A DNA stretch of 27,192 bases from an uncultured Microcaldota archaeon (GCA_903858385.1 CAIOIN010000103.1:1-27192); one strand, 5' to 3'. Positions 10,201 through 17,199 are shown, counted from the stretch's first letter. The notes: generated by a model from the letters alone, not told the origin. Translations and numbers: made by a program.

Positions 10201-10667
10201 GCGGTGCAGGCGCCCCTGGATATGACTACCCCTCATACGGATCCAACGGCGGAGGCGGAGGCACCAGCAGCGGCGGTGGTGCAGGAGGAGCAGGCGCAAC
10301 CGGCAGCGACGTGAGCGGTAGCCCCGGGAGCAAAACCAACGGTGGCGCGGGCGCAACGCAAAGCGGCAGCAATGGTGGCGCAGCCGGTAGTACCGGAGGC
10401 GCTGCCGGCGGTGGAGGCAGCGGCGGCGGAGGCGGCGGAGGAGGATACGGCGGCGGCGGAGGCGGCGGAGGATATGCAGGCGGCGCGGGGGGCACTGGAG
10501 GTAGTAGTGGCGCCTCGGGCACTGCAGGCGGAGCGGGTGGCTACAGCGGAGGAACTGGTGGAGCCACTGGCGCAGGAGGAACAAGTGGTGCCTGGGCAGC
10601 AGGGGGCAGCGGCGGAGCGGGTGGAAGTGTAACACTCAGCTGGTCTGGATCATCGTGTCCTATATAA
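7245..10667 (+). CDS. Giant LamG surface protein with glycine-rich C-terminal domain
   Basis: A 1140-residue protein, last of the operon. The short leader KKNQKG precedes a hydrophobic helix (IMLTLATVVLFVLMLAELVA). Unlike the other three proteins it has no acidic residue at +5/+6, so prepilin processing is doubtful and it may be a plain membrane anchor. Two LamG-like units lie at about 110-300 and 570-760, each followed by GWWPLNGD. From about 860 the sequence switches to a glycine-rich domain introduced by a beta-strand-like LTVPSSVTVTYTIYGGGG, as in bacterial and phage Gly-rich domains, with Gly runs of 8-9. Cysteines occur near the start (SSSSCSGG), inside (DAGCGG) and three residues from the end (SSCPI). 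An alternative start is the ATG at 7251, which overlaps the upstream TGA. DNA at 7575-8010 and from about 9720 differs in composition from its flanks. Confidence 0.83.
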   Translation: MEMRKKNQKGIMLTLATVVLFVLMLAELVAYVSLNINYNLIVSSSSAVSGGATAIATLNSASSAFLHQSLQNALSSLIQYESTPSLRKGHFVNNTAYALQSLMYNGTIANGINVGGFDGQSSYVDTGGGASLNIAGNQISISVWVNPNTIIGGSTNPVIDKWNVWGMRVQDSFPSYIYTTGCASAGVCSVNFGTIPTNTWTYLVLTYNGNTIISYKNGVAFNSLITSGTVHTSGNDAKIGHDSSGGNQYFSGQLADVQIYNIALTANQIASMYTKGIGGSPIISTNNVGWWPLNGDANDYSGNGNTGTPTNVLYNGAAPYMSYAMLNSTFSGFRNRIISQISNEGFNISLTNGTLSVFQTSPFTISANYTALAVVNSTRGLFSFPLTATSSIALNGTQSLYGIETGDPFIIKPMASYPKPVLVGNAFAISGSATTTLFSYGTAYYVPGAPSCASVPSQYQNANYILVTPNAASIASTICGMGGLVTNTLNSPAATVPYLVYPSPSNVINSIRTGTSLLLSVQGLSLLNMSGLQSAIQNGYSFASPYVPAYLGWAQGSLTQRSPNGMFSFNLLNRMLASFTGSSYVSTNTIGLPSGSSPRSAFAWVYFTGSPSSGTYVVESYGASSASTAAKLGITSGNLFFSGISNDFTSTLSITPNSYHLVGYAYTPNSVTLYLDGSSQKGTLSSSLSTTLTSADIGADAPSGNTNKFSGQIADVQIYSTALAPAQAAQLYQEGIDSIPINNAGLVGWWPLNGDFNDYSGLGNNGIATSVSMNRLNDYQADPIWGGSLYGTNSMGTGALSVVEGVMNCASTSQCTSSSLEHLYTTNAPLSGTYSSASSESNAFGIANAVITATSSSSSCSGGGTNTLNIYSSLTLTVPSSVTVTYTIYGGGGGSGSSGGISGTAGAVATSSFAITSGQTLNVIVGGGGGGGGYGNGGGGGGAGGYYGGGGGGGGGDAGCGGGGGGSSAILVNGAIANGGTAYASGGAGAPGYDYPSYGSNGGGGGTSSGGGAGGAGATGSDVSGSPGSKTNGGAGATQSGSNGGAAGSTGGAAGGGGSGGGGGGGGYGGGGGGGGYAGGAGGTGGSSGASGTAGGAGGYSGGTGGATGAGGTSGAWAAGGSGGAGGSVTLSWSGSSCPI
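8034..8057 (+). repeat. 24-nt exact repeat at LamG module boundary, copy 2
   Basis: Identical to 2787-2810 and at the equivalent end of the first LamG unit in the fourth operon gene. The other LamG ends in the operon encode similar protein but differ more in DNA, so these two copies are the most recently related. Confidence 0.85.
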
Positions 10668-10686
10668 AATTCATCCACATCTACGA

Positions 10687-11673
10687 CTAAGCGCCGCCTA
10701 TGTGGCCGAATATGCCGCCCACGACCGATACCATCACAAGGAATATGCTTATGCCTATGATTACGAACACCGGCACTAGCCTCATGCCCTTCATCACCGA
10801 ACCTGACGATATCGCCGAGACTATAAGGCTCGAGAAAGCTGCGATTATTATGATTGCAGCCAACGAGAAGTAGTGGTATGCCTGGACGGTTATGGTCGGC
10901 GGGCTGGGCTTTAGGAAGGATATGCCTGCTGTGGGCAGCCCTCCAGGGTTCTGCGCGAGTATGCCCTTCCACACCGTGTCCGTGACGACTATCATCTGGC
11001 TGGTAAGGCCGTACAGCACCGGCGCGGCTATCAGCGCAGCGAAGATTATGAATATGCTGTACATCAGCATTTGCCCCGCTATCTCTTTCTGCATGAGCTG
11101 CTGCTGGCGCATGTCCTTGGATATCTGCATGAGAAGGTCCGCGACCGCTCCGCCGTAGCGCAGCGCCTCTAATATCATCTTCACAGCATGGTTCAACTGA
11201 TAGGACCTGTACCTGCTCGCGAAAGATTTTATAGCGGTCTCGAAGCTCTCGCCGCCGAAGACCCGCCTGTTCATCTCCTTGACATCCTCGCTCAGATAGC
11301 CGAACTCCGGCTTGGCGGCCATGAGCATCGCCCGGTCAAGAGCGACTCCGCTCCTGAGGTTCGCGGAGGTTATCTGGAGATAATCCGGAAGCATGCTTTC
11401 GAGCTTTGTCTTCCTGCCCTCTATGTTGTATTCGAGAAGCAGGTAGATCAGCGCTATGTATAACGCCGCGGCTATGAGGCCTACTGCAGCATCAATAATC
11501 GTGTTGATCTTGAACGCGAAGAGCACGAACGGCACTACGATGATTATGGCCAGGGCTCCGAGTATGGCCGTTCGGAGAAGATTTTCGACAGTCGTCTTCA
11601 CTCCGGCGAGGTCTATCTCGTTCGATATCCTTCTCACAAGGCCTCTTGACACGAGCCTTTCAAACGTTATCAT
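10687..11673 (-). CDS. TadC/ArlJ-like T2SSF membrane protein
   Basis: A 328-residue type II secretion system F-domain protein, part of the inner-membrane platform of type IV pilus-like machines. Four or five hydrophobic segments are visible: AILGALAIIIVVPFVLFAF (about 36-54), VGLIAAALYIALIYLLLEY, MYSIFIIFAALIAAPVLY, YFSLAAIIIIAAFSSLIV and VFVIIGISIFLVMVSVVGG at the C-terminus. The cytoplasmic part between them (MLPDYLQITSANLRSGVALDRA) carries the typical T2SSF helix pattern. Last gene of the minus-strand operon, 4 nt after the stop of the other F-domain gene, with GTGAT before the ATG. Its 3' end faces the end of the surface-protein operon 19 nt away. It probably pairs with the neighbouring F-domain protein as TadB/TadC do; orthology to one or the other is not settled. 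Confidence 0.85.
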   Translation of the reverse strand: MITFERLVSRGLVRRISNEIDLAGVKTTVENLLRTAILGALAIIIVVPFVLFAFKINTIIDAAVGLIAAALYIALIYLLLEYNIEGRKTKLESMLPDYLQITSANLRSGVALDRAMLMAAKPEFGYLSEDVKEMNRRVFGGESFETAIKSFASRYRSYQLNHAVKMILEALRYGGAVADLLMQISKDMRQQQLMQKEIAGQMLMYSIFIIFAALIAAPVLYGLTSQMIVVTDTVWKGILAQNPGGLPTAGISFLKPSPPTITVQAYHYFSLAAIIIIAAFSSLIVSAISSGSVMKGMRLVPVFVIIGISIFLVMVSVVGGIFGHIGGA

Positions 11674-11677
11674 AGCA

Positions 11678-12748
11678 TCACAGAGTGAATACCGGCCTTG
11701 AACTCCTTATCAACTGCAGGAATATGATCTGCAAGAATATTAATCCGACTATCACGAACTCGAGAACGGTATCGTTCATGGAGAATATCGCGACGAACGT
11801 GGTCAGTATCGTAACCACCGCGACTCCCATGCTCGGGAGTATTATTCCAAAGAGCATGTAGAACATAGCTATCGCGTTCAAGCTCTGGCCGTAACGCCTC
11901 AATTCGATGACGCGCTCCTGCGACATCTGGTCTATCACGCTCTGCAGCGCGCTCACGACATCGGCGCCGGCACGTATGCTCACCGAGGCCTGCAGCATCA
12001 TCCTCCTGAATGACGGGCTCTTCGTTTCGCTGACCGTCTCGTCTATCGCGTCCTCCAAGGGCGTGCCCAGCTGCACGCGCTCCACTATCCTGGCGAACTC
12101 CTTGCTTGCGTCGCCGTAGCCGACGCTTATCGAGGTTATCGCGTTGAAAAGCGGCATCCCTGACCTGAGCGATATTATCATGTCCCTCGCGGCGAAGAGT
12201 ATGTCGCGCTCTATGTTCTTCGAGGTCACCGCGCCCTTCTGCGTGGGGTAATTCAGGAACACGCCCAACGCCGAGTTGAAGATCGCTATGCCGAGCACAG
12301 CAGAAAACAGAACCGCAGTTACCGCAGACATGCCAAGCTTCAGGAACAGTATCAGTATGGCGACCGCGAGCACGACGGAGAGCATCGCGGATGCGATCAG
12401 CATGCGCTTGACGAACTCGTAGACGCCGCCCTTTATGCCCTGGTCCCTGAGCGCATTTTCAAGTCCCTTGTGCTTCGCCCCTATGCTCGATATGTACATC
12501 TTTATCCTGTCCGTGCCGCTGCCGCCCGCAAAGGCGGCCTTCTTCGGCACCGCTTCGCGCTCACGGACCTTTGCCGCAGTTGTAGCTGTCTGAACTCCAG
12601 ACGGCTGGGTCGTAGATGGGTTGGAATATGCCGCGGGCCTCTTCCCGCCGAACATCGAGGCCATGCCCTTGCGTGCGGGCTCGAGCTCCACGGTCTTTCC
12701 ATCCACGTTGATGGTCCTCTTCTTCTTGTCAAATATCATCGCATTCAT
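11678..12748 (-). CDS. TadB/ArlJ-like T2SSF membrane protein
   Basis: A 356-residue F-domain platform protein. The first about 100 residues are basic and Ala/Pro/Thr-rich, probably cytoplasmic. Hydrophobic pairs follow (MLIASAMLSVVLAVAILILF and VTAVLFSAVLGIAIFNSALG), then the T2SSF region (RDMIISLRSGMPLFNAI; SVSIRAGADVVSALQSV) and C-terminal helices (YMLFGIILPSMGVAVVTIL; LEFVIVGLIFLQIIF). The frame stays open upstream to 12799. I chose ATG 12748 because it overlaps the upstream stop codon as ATGA, the usual coupled arrangement, while the longer form would overlap that gene by 55 nt. With the next gene it forms a two-protein membrane platform for the ATPase encoded upstream. Confidence 0.85.
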   Translation of the reverse strand: MNAMIFDKKKRTINVDGKTVELEPARKGMASMFGGKRPAAYSNPSTTQPSGVQTATTAAKVREREAVPKKAAFAGGSGTDRIKMYISSIGAKHKGLENALRDQGIKGGVYEFVKRMLIASAMLSVVLAVAILILFLKLGMSAVTAVLFSAVLGIAIFNSALGVFLNYPTQKGAVTSKNIERDILFAARDMIISLRSGMPLFNAITSISVGYGDASKEFARIVERVQLGTPLEDAIDETVSETKSPSFRRMMLQASVSIRAGADVVSALQSVIDQMSQERVIELRRYGQSLNAIAMFYMLFGIILPSMGVAVVTILTTFVAIFSMNDTVLEFVIVGLIFLQIIFLQLIRSSRPVFTL

Positions 12749-13377
12749 CTTTTGATGAGCGAGAGCGCCTCCGTAAGCCTCTGCCTCCGCATGTCCCACA
12801 GCGACCTGTCGAGTTCGCTTAGGCTCCTCTTCTCCCTCGCCAGCTCGTCCTCCAAATCATTGACGACCTGCTGCAGGCCCTCCAGCTCCAGCCTTGCGAT
12901 CTTCGCCTGCTCCTTGTCCAGTGCGTTTTCCCTCAGCGCAGCGACAATCTGCTCAAGCTCCCGTATCTGATCGGATATGGGTAAGCCCGGAAGCACGAGA
13001 TCATTCGTGTTCACCCTCTTTATCTTCAACTCGTTGAACTTCGGCTTTGCCTCATGCAAGCCGCTCACTATGCCCTGCATCTCGGCTTTTATGCTCTCGC
13101 GCTTGGGCTGCTGCGCCTCTGCGATGCCTTCTGCTGCAGTGCGGCTCTCCCTCTCGACTGCCTGTTTTGCACTCTGTTGCCTTGCCGCAGCGCCTTTCTG
13201 CGGCTTTGCCTCGACCTCCTCCGCCATATCCAGCATCTTTCCATAGCCGGGCGCGGCCGCCTGCTGTCCGCTGCCTGCCACTTTGGATATATCGACAAGG
13301 CAGAGCTCTCCCCTTTTCGCTCCCGCTTCCAGCCCCTCTATCACCGTGAGCATGTCCGCGTAGCTTACATCTGGCAA
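12745..13377 (-). CDS. Coiled-coil protein of the pilus-like operon, unknown function
   Basis: A 210-residue hydrophilic protein with no membrane segment or cysteine cluster. Residues about 35-115 are Ala/Gln/Lys/Glu-rich and probably disordered. Residues about 130-200 form a predicted coiled coil (heptad-like LEQIVAALRENALDK and LEGLQQVVNDLEDELA). I do not recognise the family. It lies between the secretion ATPase and the first F-domain protein, with an ATGA overlap to the latter, so it is likely an accessory cytoplasmic component of the same machine. The start is TTG at 13377: an in-frame TGA directly precedes it, and the next in-frame ATG would remove eight residues. The upstream stop is 7 nt away. 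Confidence 0.7.
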   Translation of the reverse strand: MPDVSYADMLTVIEGLEAGAKRGELCLVDISKVAGSGQQAAAPGYGKMLDMAEEVEAKPQKGAAARQQSAKQAVERESRTAAEGIAEAQQPKRESIKAEMQGIVSGLHEAKPKFNELKIKRVNTNDLVLPGLPISDQIRELEQIVAALRENALDKEQAKIARLELEGLQQVVNDLEDELAREKRSLSELDRSLWDMRRQRLTEALSLIKR

Positions 13378-13384
13378 TCAACCA

Positions 13385-14878
13385 CTATTGAAACATCTCC
13401 TTCGAGAATGGCGTATCCTTGTCGGCCGCTTCTATGATCTTGCTCTTGTCCCTGTAATAGTTCGCGATCACGAACCCCGCGCTGTCGACATCGGTTATGC
13501 TGTTCTTGACCATCCAGTTCAGTATCTTGACCTTCTCGGCAATCTCGGCATCGATCTCATTTCTCGAAAGGCCGCCGTATAGTTCAAGGGTCTCGGCGAG
13601 CCTCGTCATGTTGCTCACGCTGTCGAAAGCGTCGGTCTTGAAGTTCCACCTGTGCAGAACGTTCACGTCTCCGCTGTCGAGGACTTCGCCGAACTCCAGA
13701 AGCCTTCTTATGTCCCTTGTCCTGTGCCTGAACAGCGTGACTATGCCTCCAAGCGCGTTCATGTTGACCTTGGGCACGTTGAGCGGCGGATTTATCATCC
13801 TTATGACCGTGTCTCTCGCGTTGTCGGCGTGCACAGTCCCATAGACTGCGTGACCGGTGTGTATGGCCTCGAACAGCGTCTCGGCGTCCTTCTGCGTCCT
13901 TATCTCCCCAACCAGCACTATATCGGGACGCTGCCTGAGCGCGTTTATCATCAACTGATAGAGCGTCACTTCTCCCTTGCCTTCGGGGTTCGGCTGCCTT
14001 GCAAGCATCGGTATCCACTGCAGGAAACTCGGCAGCGTAAGCTCCCTGGTCTCCTCGATAGAGACCACCCTCCTGTTCGGGGGGAAGAATATGCTAGATG
14101 CATTCAAGAAGCTCGTCTTTCCGCTTGCAGTGCCTCCGGAATACATGAGGCTTATCTCGTTCTGTATGCAGAGCCATATGAGCGCGCCGAGCTCCGAGCT
14201 CATCGTATGGTTCTTTATCAGCGCGGTCATTGTCCACGGGTTCTTCGAGAACTTTCTTATCGTGATCGTGTTGCCGTTCTGCGATATAGGCATCAGTGTT
14301 GCATTGACTCTAGAGCCGTCAGTAAGCACCGCATCCATGAGCGGCGCAAGTCCAGTGATCTCGCGCCCGGTTATCCTGCCTATCTGCGCAGCCTGGTCAT
14401 AGACGAGCTCGTCGGTCGTCGGCTTTATGCTGGTCTTGCACCACTGGTACTTCTTGTGGAAGACCCAGATAAAGTCCCTTGAGCCGTTGACCGCTATCTC
14501 TTCAAGATTGTCATCGGCCAGCGGCGCCTCCAGATCACCGAGGCCCAGCATCATGTTCAGCACGTACGCTATGAGCAGCCTCTTGACCTCCTGGTCTGGC
14601 ACTGACATGTACTTGTCTATGAGTATTTCGCTTGCCGAGACGTACTTCTTGTTGAGGTCCTCTATGTAGATTTTGTCCTGCACCCTCGACGGGTCTATCG
14701 GCACCATCGAGAGCAATTCCTCCCTGAGCGACATGATCATCAGCTTCGTCGCCGAGCCTATGCCCCTGAATGTCAGGTTGTAGAGCGGCACGAAGTCTTG
14801 CGTCTGGACTATGTCTATGTGGACGCGCATGCCGTGTGCATCAAGATCGTAAGATTCAAGCACCTTGTCATCAACCAT
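13385..14878 (-). CDS. Type II/IV secretion ATPase (TadA/VirB11/ArlI-like)
   Basis: A 497-residue hexameric-type secretion ATPase that would power pilus-like assembly or export at the inner face of the membrane. Motifs in order: Walker A GGTASGKTS (248-256), Asp box IEETREL (274-280), Walker B VLVGEIR (321-327) and His box HTGHAVYGTVHAD (340-352). The N-terminal domain (about 115-215) contains the usual LEEIAVNG and DGSRVNATL patterns of the family. The start is strongly supported: a complete GGAGGTG ribosome binding site sits 6 nt before the ATG and is formed by the last codons of the upstream gene. Second gene of the five-gene operon. No archaellum-specific genes are adjacent, so a Tad/pilus role is preferred over motility. 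Confidence 0.93.
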   Translation of the reverse strand: MVDDKVLESYDLDAHGMRVHIDIVQTQDFVPLYNLTFRGIGSATKLMIMSLREELLSMVPIDPSRVQDKIYIEDLNKKYVSASEILIDKYMSVPDQEVKRLLIAYVLNMMLGLGDLEAPLADDNLEEIAVNGSRDFIWVFHKKYQWCKTSIKPTTDELVYDQAAQIGRITGREITGLAPLMDAVLTDGSRVNATLMPISQNGNTITIRKFSKNPWTMTALIKNHTMSSELGALIWLCIQNEISLMYSGGTASGKTSFLNASSIFFPPNRRVVSIEETRELTLPSFLQWIPMLARQPNPEGKGEVTLYQLMINALRQRPDIVLVGEIRTQKDAETLFEAIHTGHAVYGTVHADNARDTVIRMINPPLNVPKVNMNALGGIVTLFRHRTRDIRRLLEFGEVLDSGDVNVLHRWNFKTDAFDSVSNMTRLAETLELYGGLSRNEIDAEIAEKVKILNWMVKNSITDVDSAGFVIANYYRDKSKIIEAADKDTPFSKEMFQ

Positions 14879-14881
14879 CGT

Positions 14882-16156
14882 TCACACCTCCTCGCTGTTT
14901 AGCCTTTTGTTGGCATCATCTATCTTCTTTCCTATCCTTGCCACCTTTATCTTGGTGCTTCTGTCCTTGTCGGCAAGCTGGTCGACCAGCTCGGCCCTCT
15001 GCTCCACCGAAAGATTCGGCGCGTTCAATGCCCTGAGCCCATCAGATATGTTGGAAAGCTCCGCCTTTGACTCTGCAATCTGCTTGTTCATATCCTCTAC
15101 GTCCCTCCTAAGCCCGCGCACCGTGTCATCCAATTTCGAGACGTCCCCGAACGCGCTCTTCAGCGTGCCTATCTTCTCCAGGACCGCCGCGGAATTCGAC
15201 TCGACTATCTTGCCGTTCCTGTATATGTTCTCGTTAAGCTTCTGGTACTTGTCGGAGAACTCGACTCTCGCGCTGTTGAGCGTGCGCTTCGCGCTCTCGC
15301 TGTGCCTCTTGAACTCCTTTATCTGGCTTGCCAGGTTCTTCGTTACGCTGGCCTGGTTGTTCACGCTGTTCGCTATGTTCTGTATCTGCTGCGTGTCCAC
15401 CTTCAGCCTCAATTCTATCTCGCTGCTCGTCGAATCCAGCTGCCTGTTGAACTCCCCGACCTGCGAATCTATGCTCTTCTTCATCGATTCGAAGAACCTG
15501 TCCTTCGTCTTCCTGAGCTCCTCTATCTCGGACATGGCGGCGCTGGACCTCTTAAGCAGCTCGTTCACCTTGTCTATGTTCGCAGCGACGCCCTTCTCGC
15601 CTCCTGCAGCCGTGAGCATGTCTATCTTCGAAGACAGGTCGTTTATGCGCCTGTTCACGTCGCCGTACGTCGCCTCGACGTTCTGCTTTATCATGGCTAT
15701 GCCCTTCTGCTCGGCCTCAACCTGCGCATAGGACTTGTTTATCTCGGCAAGCATCAGCTGTACTTCGGGCATGCGCTGCCTGTAAACGCCTTCGATGTTC
15801 GCCACGGACATGCTCAGCCCAGTGATCTTCTCGGCGAACTTGTCCAGTTCGGCGCGCTGCACGTTCGCGCTCTGCCCAAGTATGCTCTCCCTTGCCCCTA
15901 ACTTGACCTTGACGCTCTGCACCTCTTCCTTGCCTATCACGATGGGCTCGAGGTACATCTTGCCCACCTCGTAGCTTATCCTGGCCATGCCTCCGCCCTC
16001 AAGGACCTTGGCCCATCTCTCTACAATCTTAGGATCAGCGCCCAGCTGGACCGCTATGGTGTTGAGCTCGCTCTTGCCCTTCGTCCTCAGCAACTCCACA
16101 AGAGCGTCTATCGAGGTTCTCGCCTCACCAGCATCTTGTCCAGTCGCCCCAGGCAT
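14882..16156 (-). CDS. Winged-helix and long coiled-coil protein, first gene of pilus-like operon
   Basis: A 424-residue protein with no membrane helix. Residues about 15-70 look like a winged helix-turn-helix (ALVELLRTKGKSELNTIA, then VERWAKVLEGGGMARI). Residues about 95-400 are almost continuous predicted coiled coil with many Lys/Glu/Gln and few prolines. It heads the secretion operon, 3 nt before the ATPase start, and its final codons supply the ATPase ribosome binding site. It could be a DNA-linked regulator of the operon or, more likely given the coiled-coil length, a structural adaptor beneath the membrane; the sequence does not separate these. A TATA box at 16188-16197 predicts a start about 10 nt upstream of the ATG. 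Confidence 0.75.
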   Translation of the reverse strand: MPGATGQDAGEARTSIDALVELLRTKGKSELNTIAVQLGADPKIVERWAKVLEGGGMARISYEVGKMYLEPIVIGKEEVQSVKVKLGARESILGQSANVQRAELDKFAEKITGLSMSVANIEGVYRQRMPEVQLMLAEINKSYAQVEAEQKGIAMIKQNVEATYGDVNRRINDLSSKIDMLTAAGGEKGVAANIDKVNELLKRSSAAMSEIEELRKTKDRFFESMKKSIDSQVGEFNRQLDSTSSEIELRLKVDTQQIQNIANSVNNQASVTKNLASQIKEFKRHSESAKRTLNSARVEFSDKYQKLNENIYRNGKIVESNSAAVLEKIGTLKSAFGDVSKLDDTVRGLRRDVEDMNKQIAESKAELSNISDGLRALNAPNLSVEQRAELVDQLADKDRSTKIKVARIGKKIDDANKRLNSEEV

Positions 16157-16187
16157 ATGACAACACGATTAGTAATGCGCAACAAAC

Positions 16188-16197
16188 GTTTAAATAC
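16188..16197 (-). promoter_or_regulatory. TATA box of the pilus-like assembly operon
   Basis: GTATTTAAAC on the minus strand, centred about 36 nt before the ATG at 16156 and predicting a leader of about 10 nt. It is the only convincing promoter seen for the five-gene operon. Confidence 0.5.
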
Positions 16198-16231
16198 TAT
16201 CTACAGTTCGACAGCAGTCAACGTCAAAACT

Positions 16232-16927
16232 CTAAAGCGCGAACCTGTAGACCGTCGAAAACAGCAGCGCTATCGCAAGCATCAGGACTATGCTCCACAG
16301 CGATATGATGTTGAAGAGCATTATCAGCACGAATATGACGCCGATGACCGCGAAATAAACGGGCTTGTTCCACGCGAGTATCTTGCTCCCATCCAGGGGC
16401 CATATGGGCAGCATGTTGAAGAAAGCGAGGAGTATGCTGATCGATATCGTGAACATGAGCGCGGCGTAAAGATAGCTGGTCGGAGCCGGATTGAACAAGA
16501 AGAGCAACGCGAAGAACACCGCGAAGACCACGAAATTCGTCAGCGGGCCCGCGAGCGACACGATGCCGTTCTCTTTTTTCGTGAAATGGCTCGCGTATAT
16601 CACCGTAGCTCCGGGTATGCCTATCAAGAAACCCAGCATGCCCGTTATCAGCGTGATGACCAGCCCGTTCGTGGAGGTCTGGAAGCCGGCTATCGCGCCG
16701 TAGTGCTGCGCGACGAACTTGTGCATCAATTCATGGAGCACGAAGCTCAGCGTGACTGCCAGCGCGGCGATGGGCAAATAGTACAAGAAGGTGTCGATGC
16801 CGCCGGAAGCGGCTGCGCCTGCGATGCCTCCGGAAAAGCTGAGCGAGAATGACACAACGAGCACAAGGTCTGCCAGCGCTATGTTCTTGAGCTCCTCCAT
16901 TCCCGTTATGTTGTACCGGAACGCCAT
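16232..16927 (-). CDS. Site-2 protease family (M50) membrane metalloprotease
   Basis: Membrane-embedded zinc protease of the M50 family, which cuts transmembrane segments of substrate proteins. The HExxH zinc motif is HELMH in the helix SFVLHELMHKFVAQHYG. The distal motif is LPIWPLDGSKIL, whose Asp is the usual third zinc ligand. At least five hydrophobic segments are visible. About 231 residues, compact for the family, and no PDZ domain is seen. The frame stays open to 16969, but a TATA box at 16947-16954 lies inside that extension, so ATG 16927 is preferred (MAFRYNITGM); 16933 is also possible. It follows no operon partner. The substrate is unknown. Confidence 0.88.
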   Translation of the reverse strand: MAFRYNITGMEELKNIALADLVLVVSFSLSFSGGIAGAAASGGIDTFLYYLPIAALAVTLSFVLHELMHKFVAQHYGAIAGFQTSTNGLVITLITGMLGFLIGIPGATVIYASHFTKKENGIVSLAGPLTNFVVFAVFFALLFLFNPAPTSYLYAALMFTISISILLAFFNMLPIWPLDGSKILAWNKPVYFAVIGVIFVLIMLFNIISLWSIVLMLAIALLFSTVYRFAL

Positions 16928-16946
16928 GACCATATTTTGCAAATGC

Positions 16947-16954
16947 TTTATAAA
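16947..16954. promoter_or_regulatory. Palindromic TATA box shared by site-2 protease and tRNA-Gln
   Basis: TTTATAAA is its own reverse complement. About 26 nt to the left lies the protease ATG (16927). About 27 nt to the right a start would fall near 16977, 5 nt before the tRNA-Gln 5' end (16982). A single box may therefore serve both divergent genes. Confidence 0.5.
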
Positions 16955-16981
16955 ACAGATGCGTGACAATATAGTGTATTT

Positions 16982-17077
16982 AGCTCCATCGTCTAGTGGT
17001 CATTGCAAACAAACGCAACCAAAAAAGGACGGCGGCCTCTGGAGCCGTAAACGCCAGTTCGAATCTGGCTGGAGCTA
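16982..17077 (+). tRNA. tRNA-Gln(CUG) with D-loop intron
   Basis: Acceptor AGCTCCA (16982-16988) pairs with TGGAGCT (17070-17076), and the discriminator is A. The D stem is GTCT/GGAC (16991-16994, 17027-17030). The anticodon arm is GCGGC-CTCTGGA-GCCGT with anticodon CTG at 17039-17041. The T arm is GCCAG-TTCGAAT-CTGGC. The A1-U72 pair fits archaeal tRNA-Gln. The D loop is 32 nt instead of about 8, so about 24 nt must be an intron. CCA is not encoded. Confidence 0.9.
17003..17026 (+). other. Predicted tRNA-Gln intron in the D loop
   Basis: Extra 24 nt after AGTGGTCA. TTGC (17003-17006) pairs with GCAA (17015-17018). TGG (16997-16999) can pair with CCA (17019-17021), leaving TCA (17000-17002) as a 3-nt bulge on one side and an A-run as a bulge on the other. 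This is a short bulge-helix-bulge-like fold of the kind cut by archaeal splicing endonuclease. Exact ends are uncertain by a few bases. Confidence 0.7.
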
Positions 17078-17094
17078 AATTAAAATTATAAACA

Positions 17095-17199
17095 TCAAAC
17101 TTTTCCTGCTTCTCCTATCACGGCATAAGTAACCGAATGGACCCACTTGCTCTGCTTGGGTGCGCCGGACAGCTCGCGCGTCTTCTTGGCCGGCACCAC
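17095..17199 (-). CDS. Candidate 34-residue basic protein, leaderless
   Basis: Reading frame on the minus strand starting GTG GTG (17199 or 17196) and ending TGA at 17095. The product begins VPAKKTRELSGAPKQSKWVH and continues SVTYAVIGEAGKV; it is basic and lacks cysteine. A palindromic TTTAAA box at 17219-17224 lies at the spacing expected for a leaderless start at the GTG, and a T-rich stretch follows the stop. The coding look (G/C third positions, Lys/Arg-rich start as in small ribosome-associated proteins) supports a real gene, but I do not recognise a family and the region is short. Confidence 0.45.
   Translation of the reverse strand: MVPAKKTRELSGAPKQSKWVHSVTYAVIGEAGKV

Noticed and set aside
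10150..10635. Proline/arginine-rich reading frames antisense to the glycine-rich domain
   Set aside because: They are the complement of GGC/GGA glycine codons in the 1140-residue gene; no promoter or start signal supports them.
13652..14482. 276-codon plus-strand frame within the secretion ATPase gene
   Set aside because: It is antisense to the ATPase motifs. The peptide has no recognisable domain and no promoter.
10687..16156. Archaellum (motility) operon
   Set aside because: ATPase and platform proteins occur, but no archaellin, ArlH or other archaellum-specific genes are adjacent, and there are two separate F-domain proteins as in Tad systems.
16928..16969. Longer N-terminus of the site-2 protease
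   Set aside because: The added codons contain the TATA box that fits the downstream ATG; the same reasoning shortens the gene at 20478.
16982..17077. Reading the tRNA as tRNA-Glu(CUC)
   Set aside because: That placement puts C, not the universal U33, before the anticodon. The CUG placement gives a full 5-bp stem and U33.
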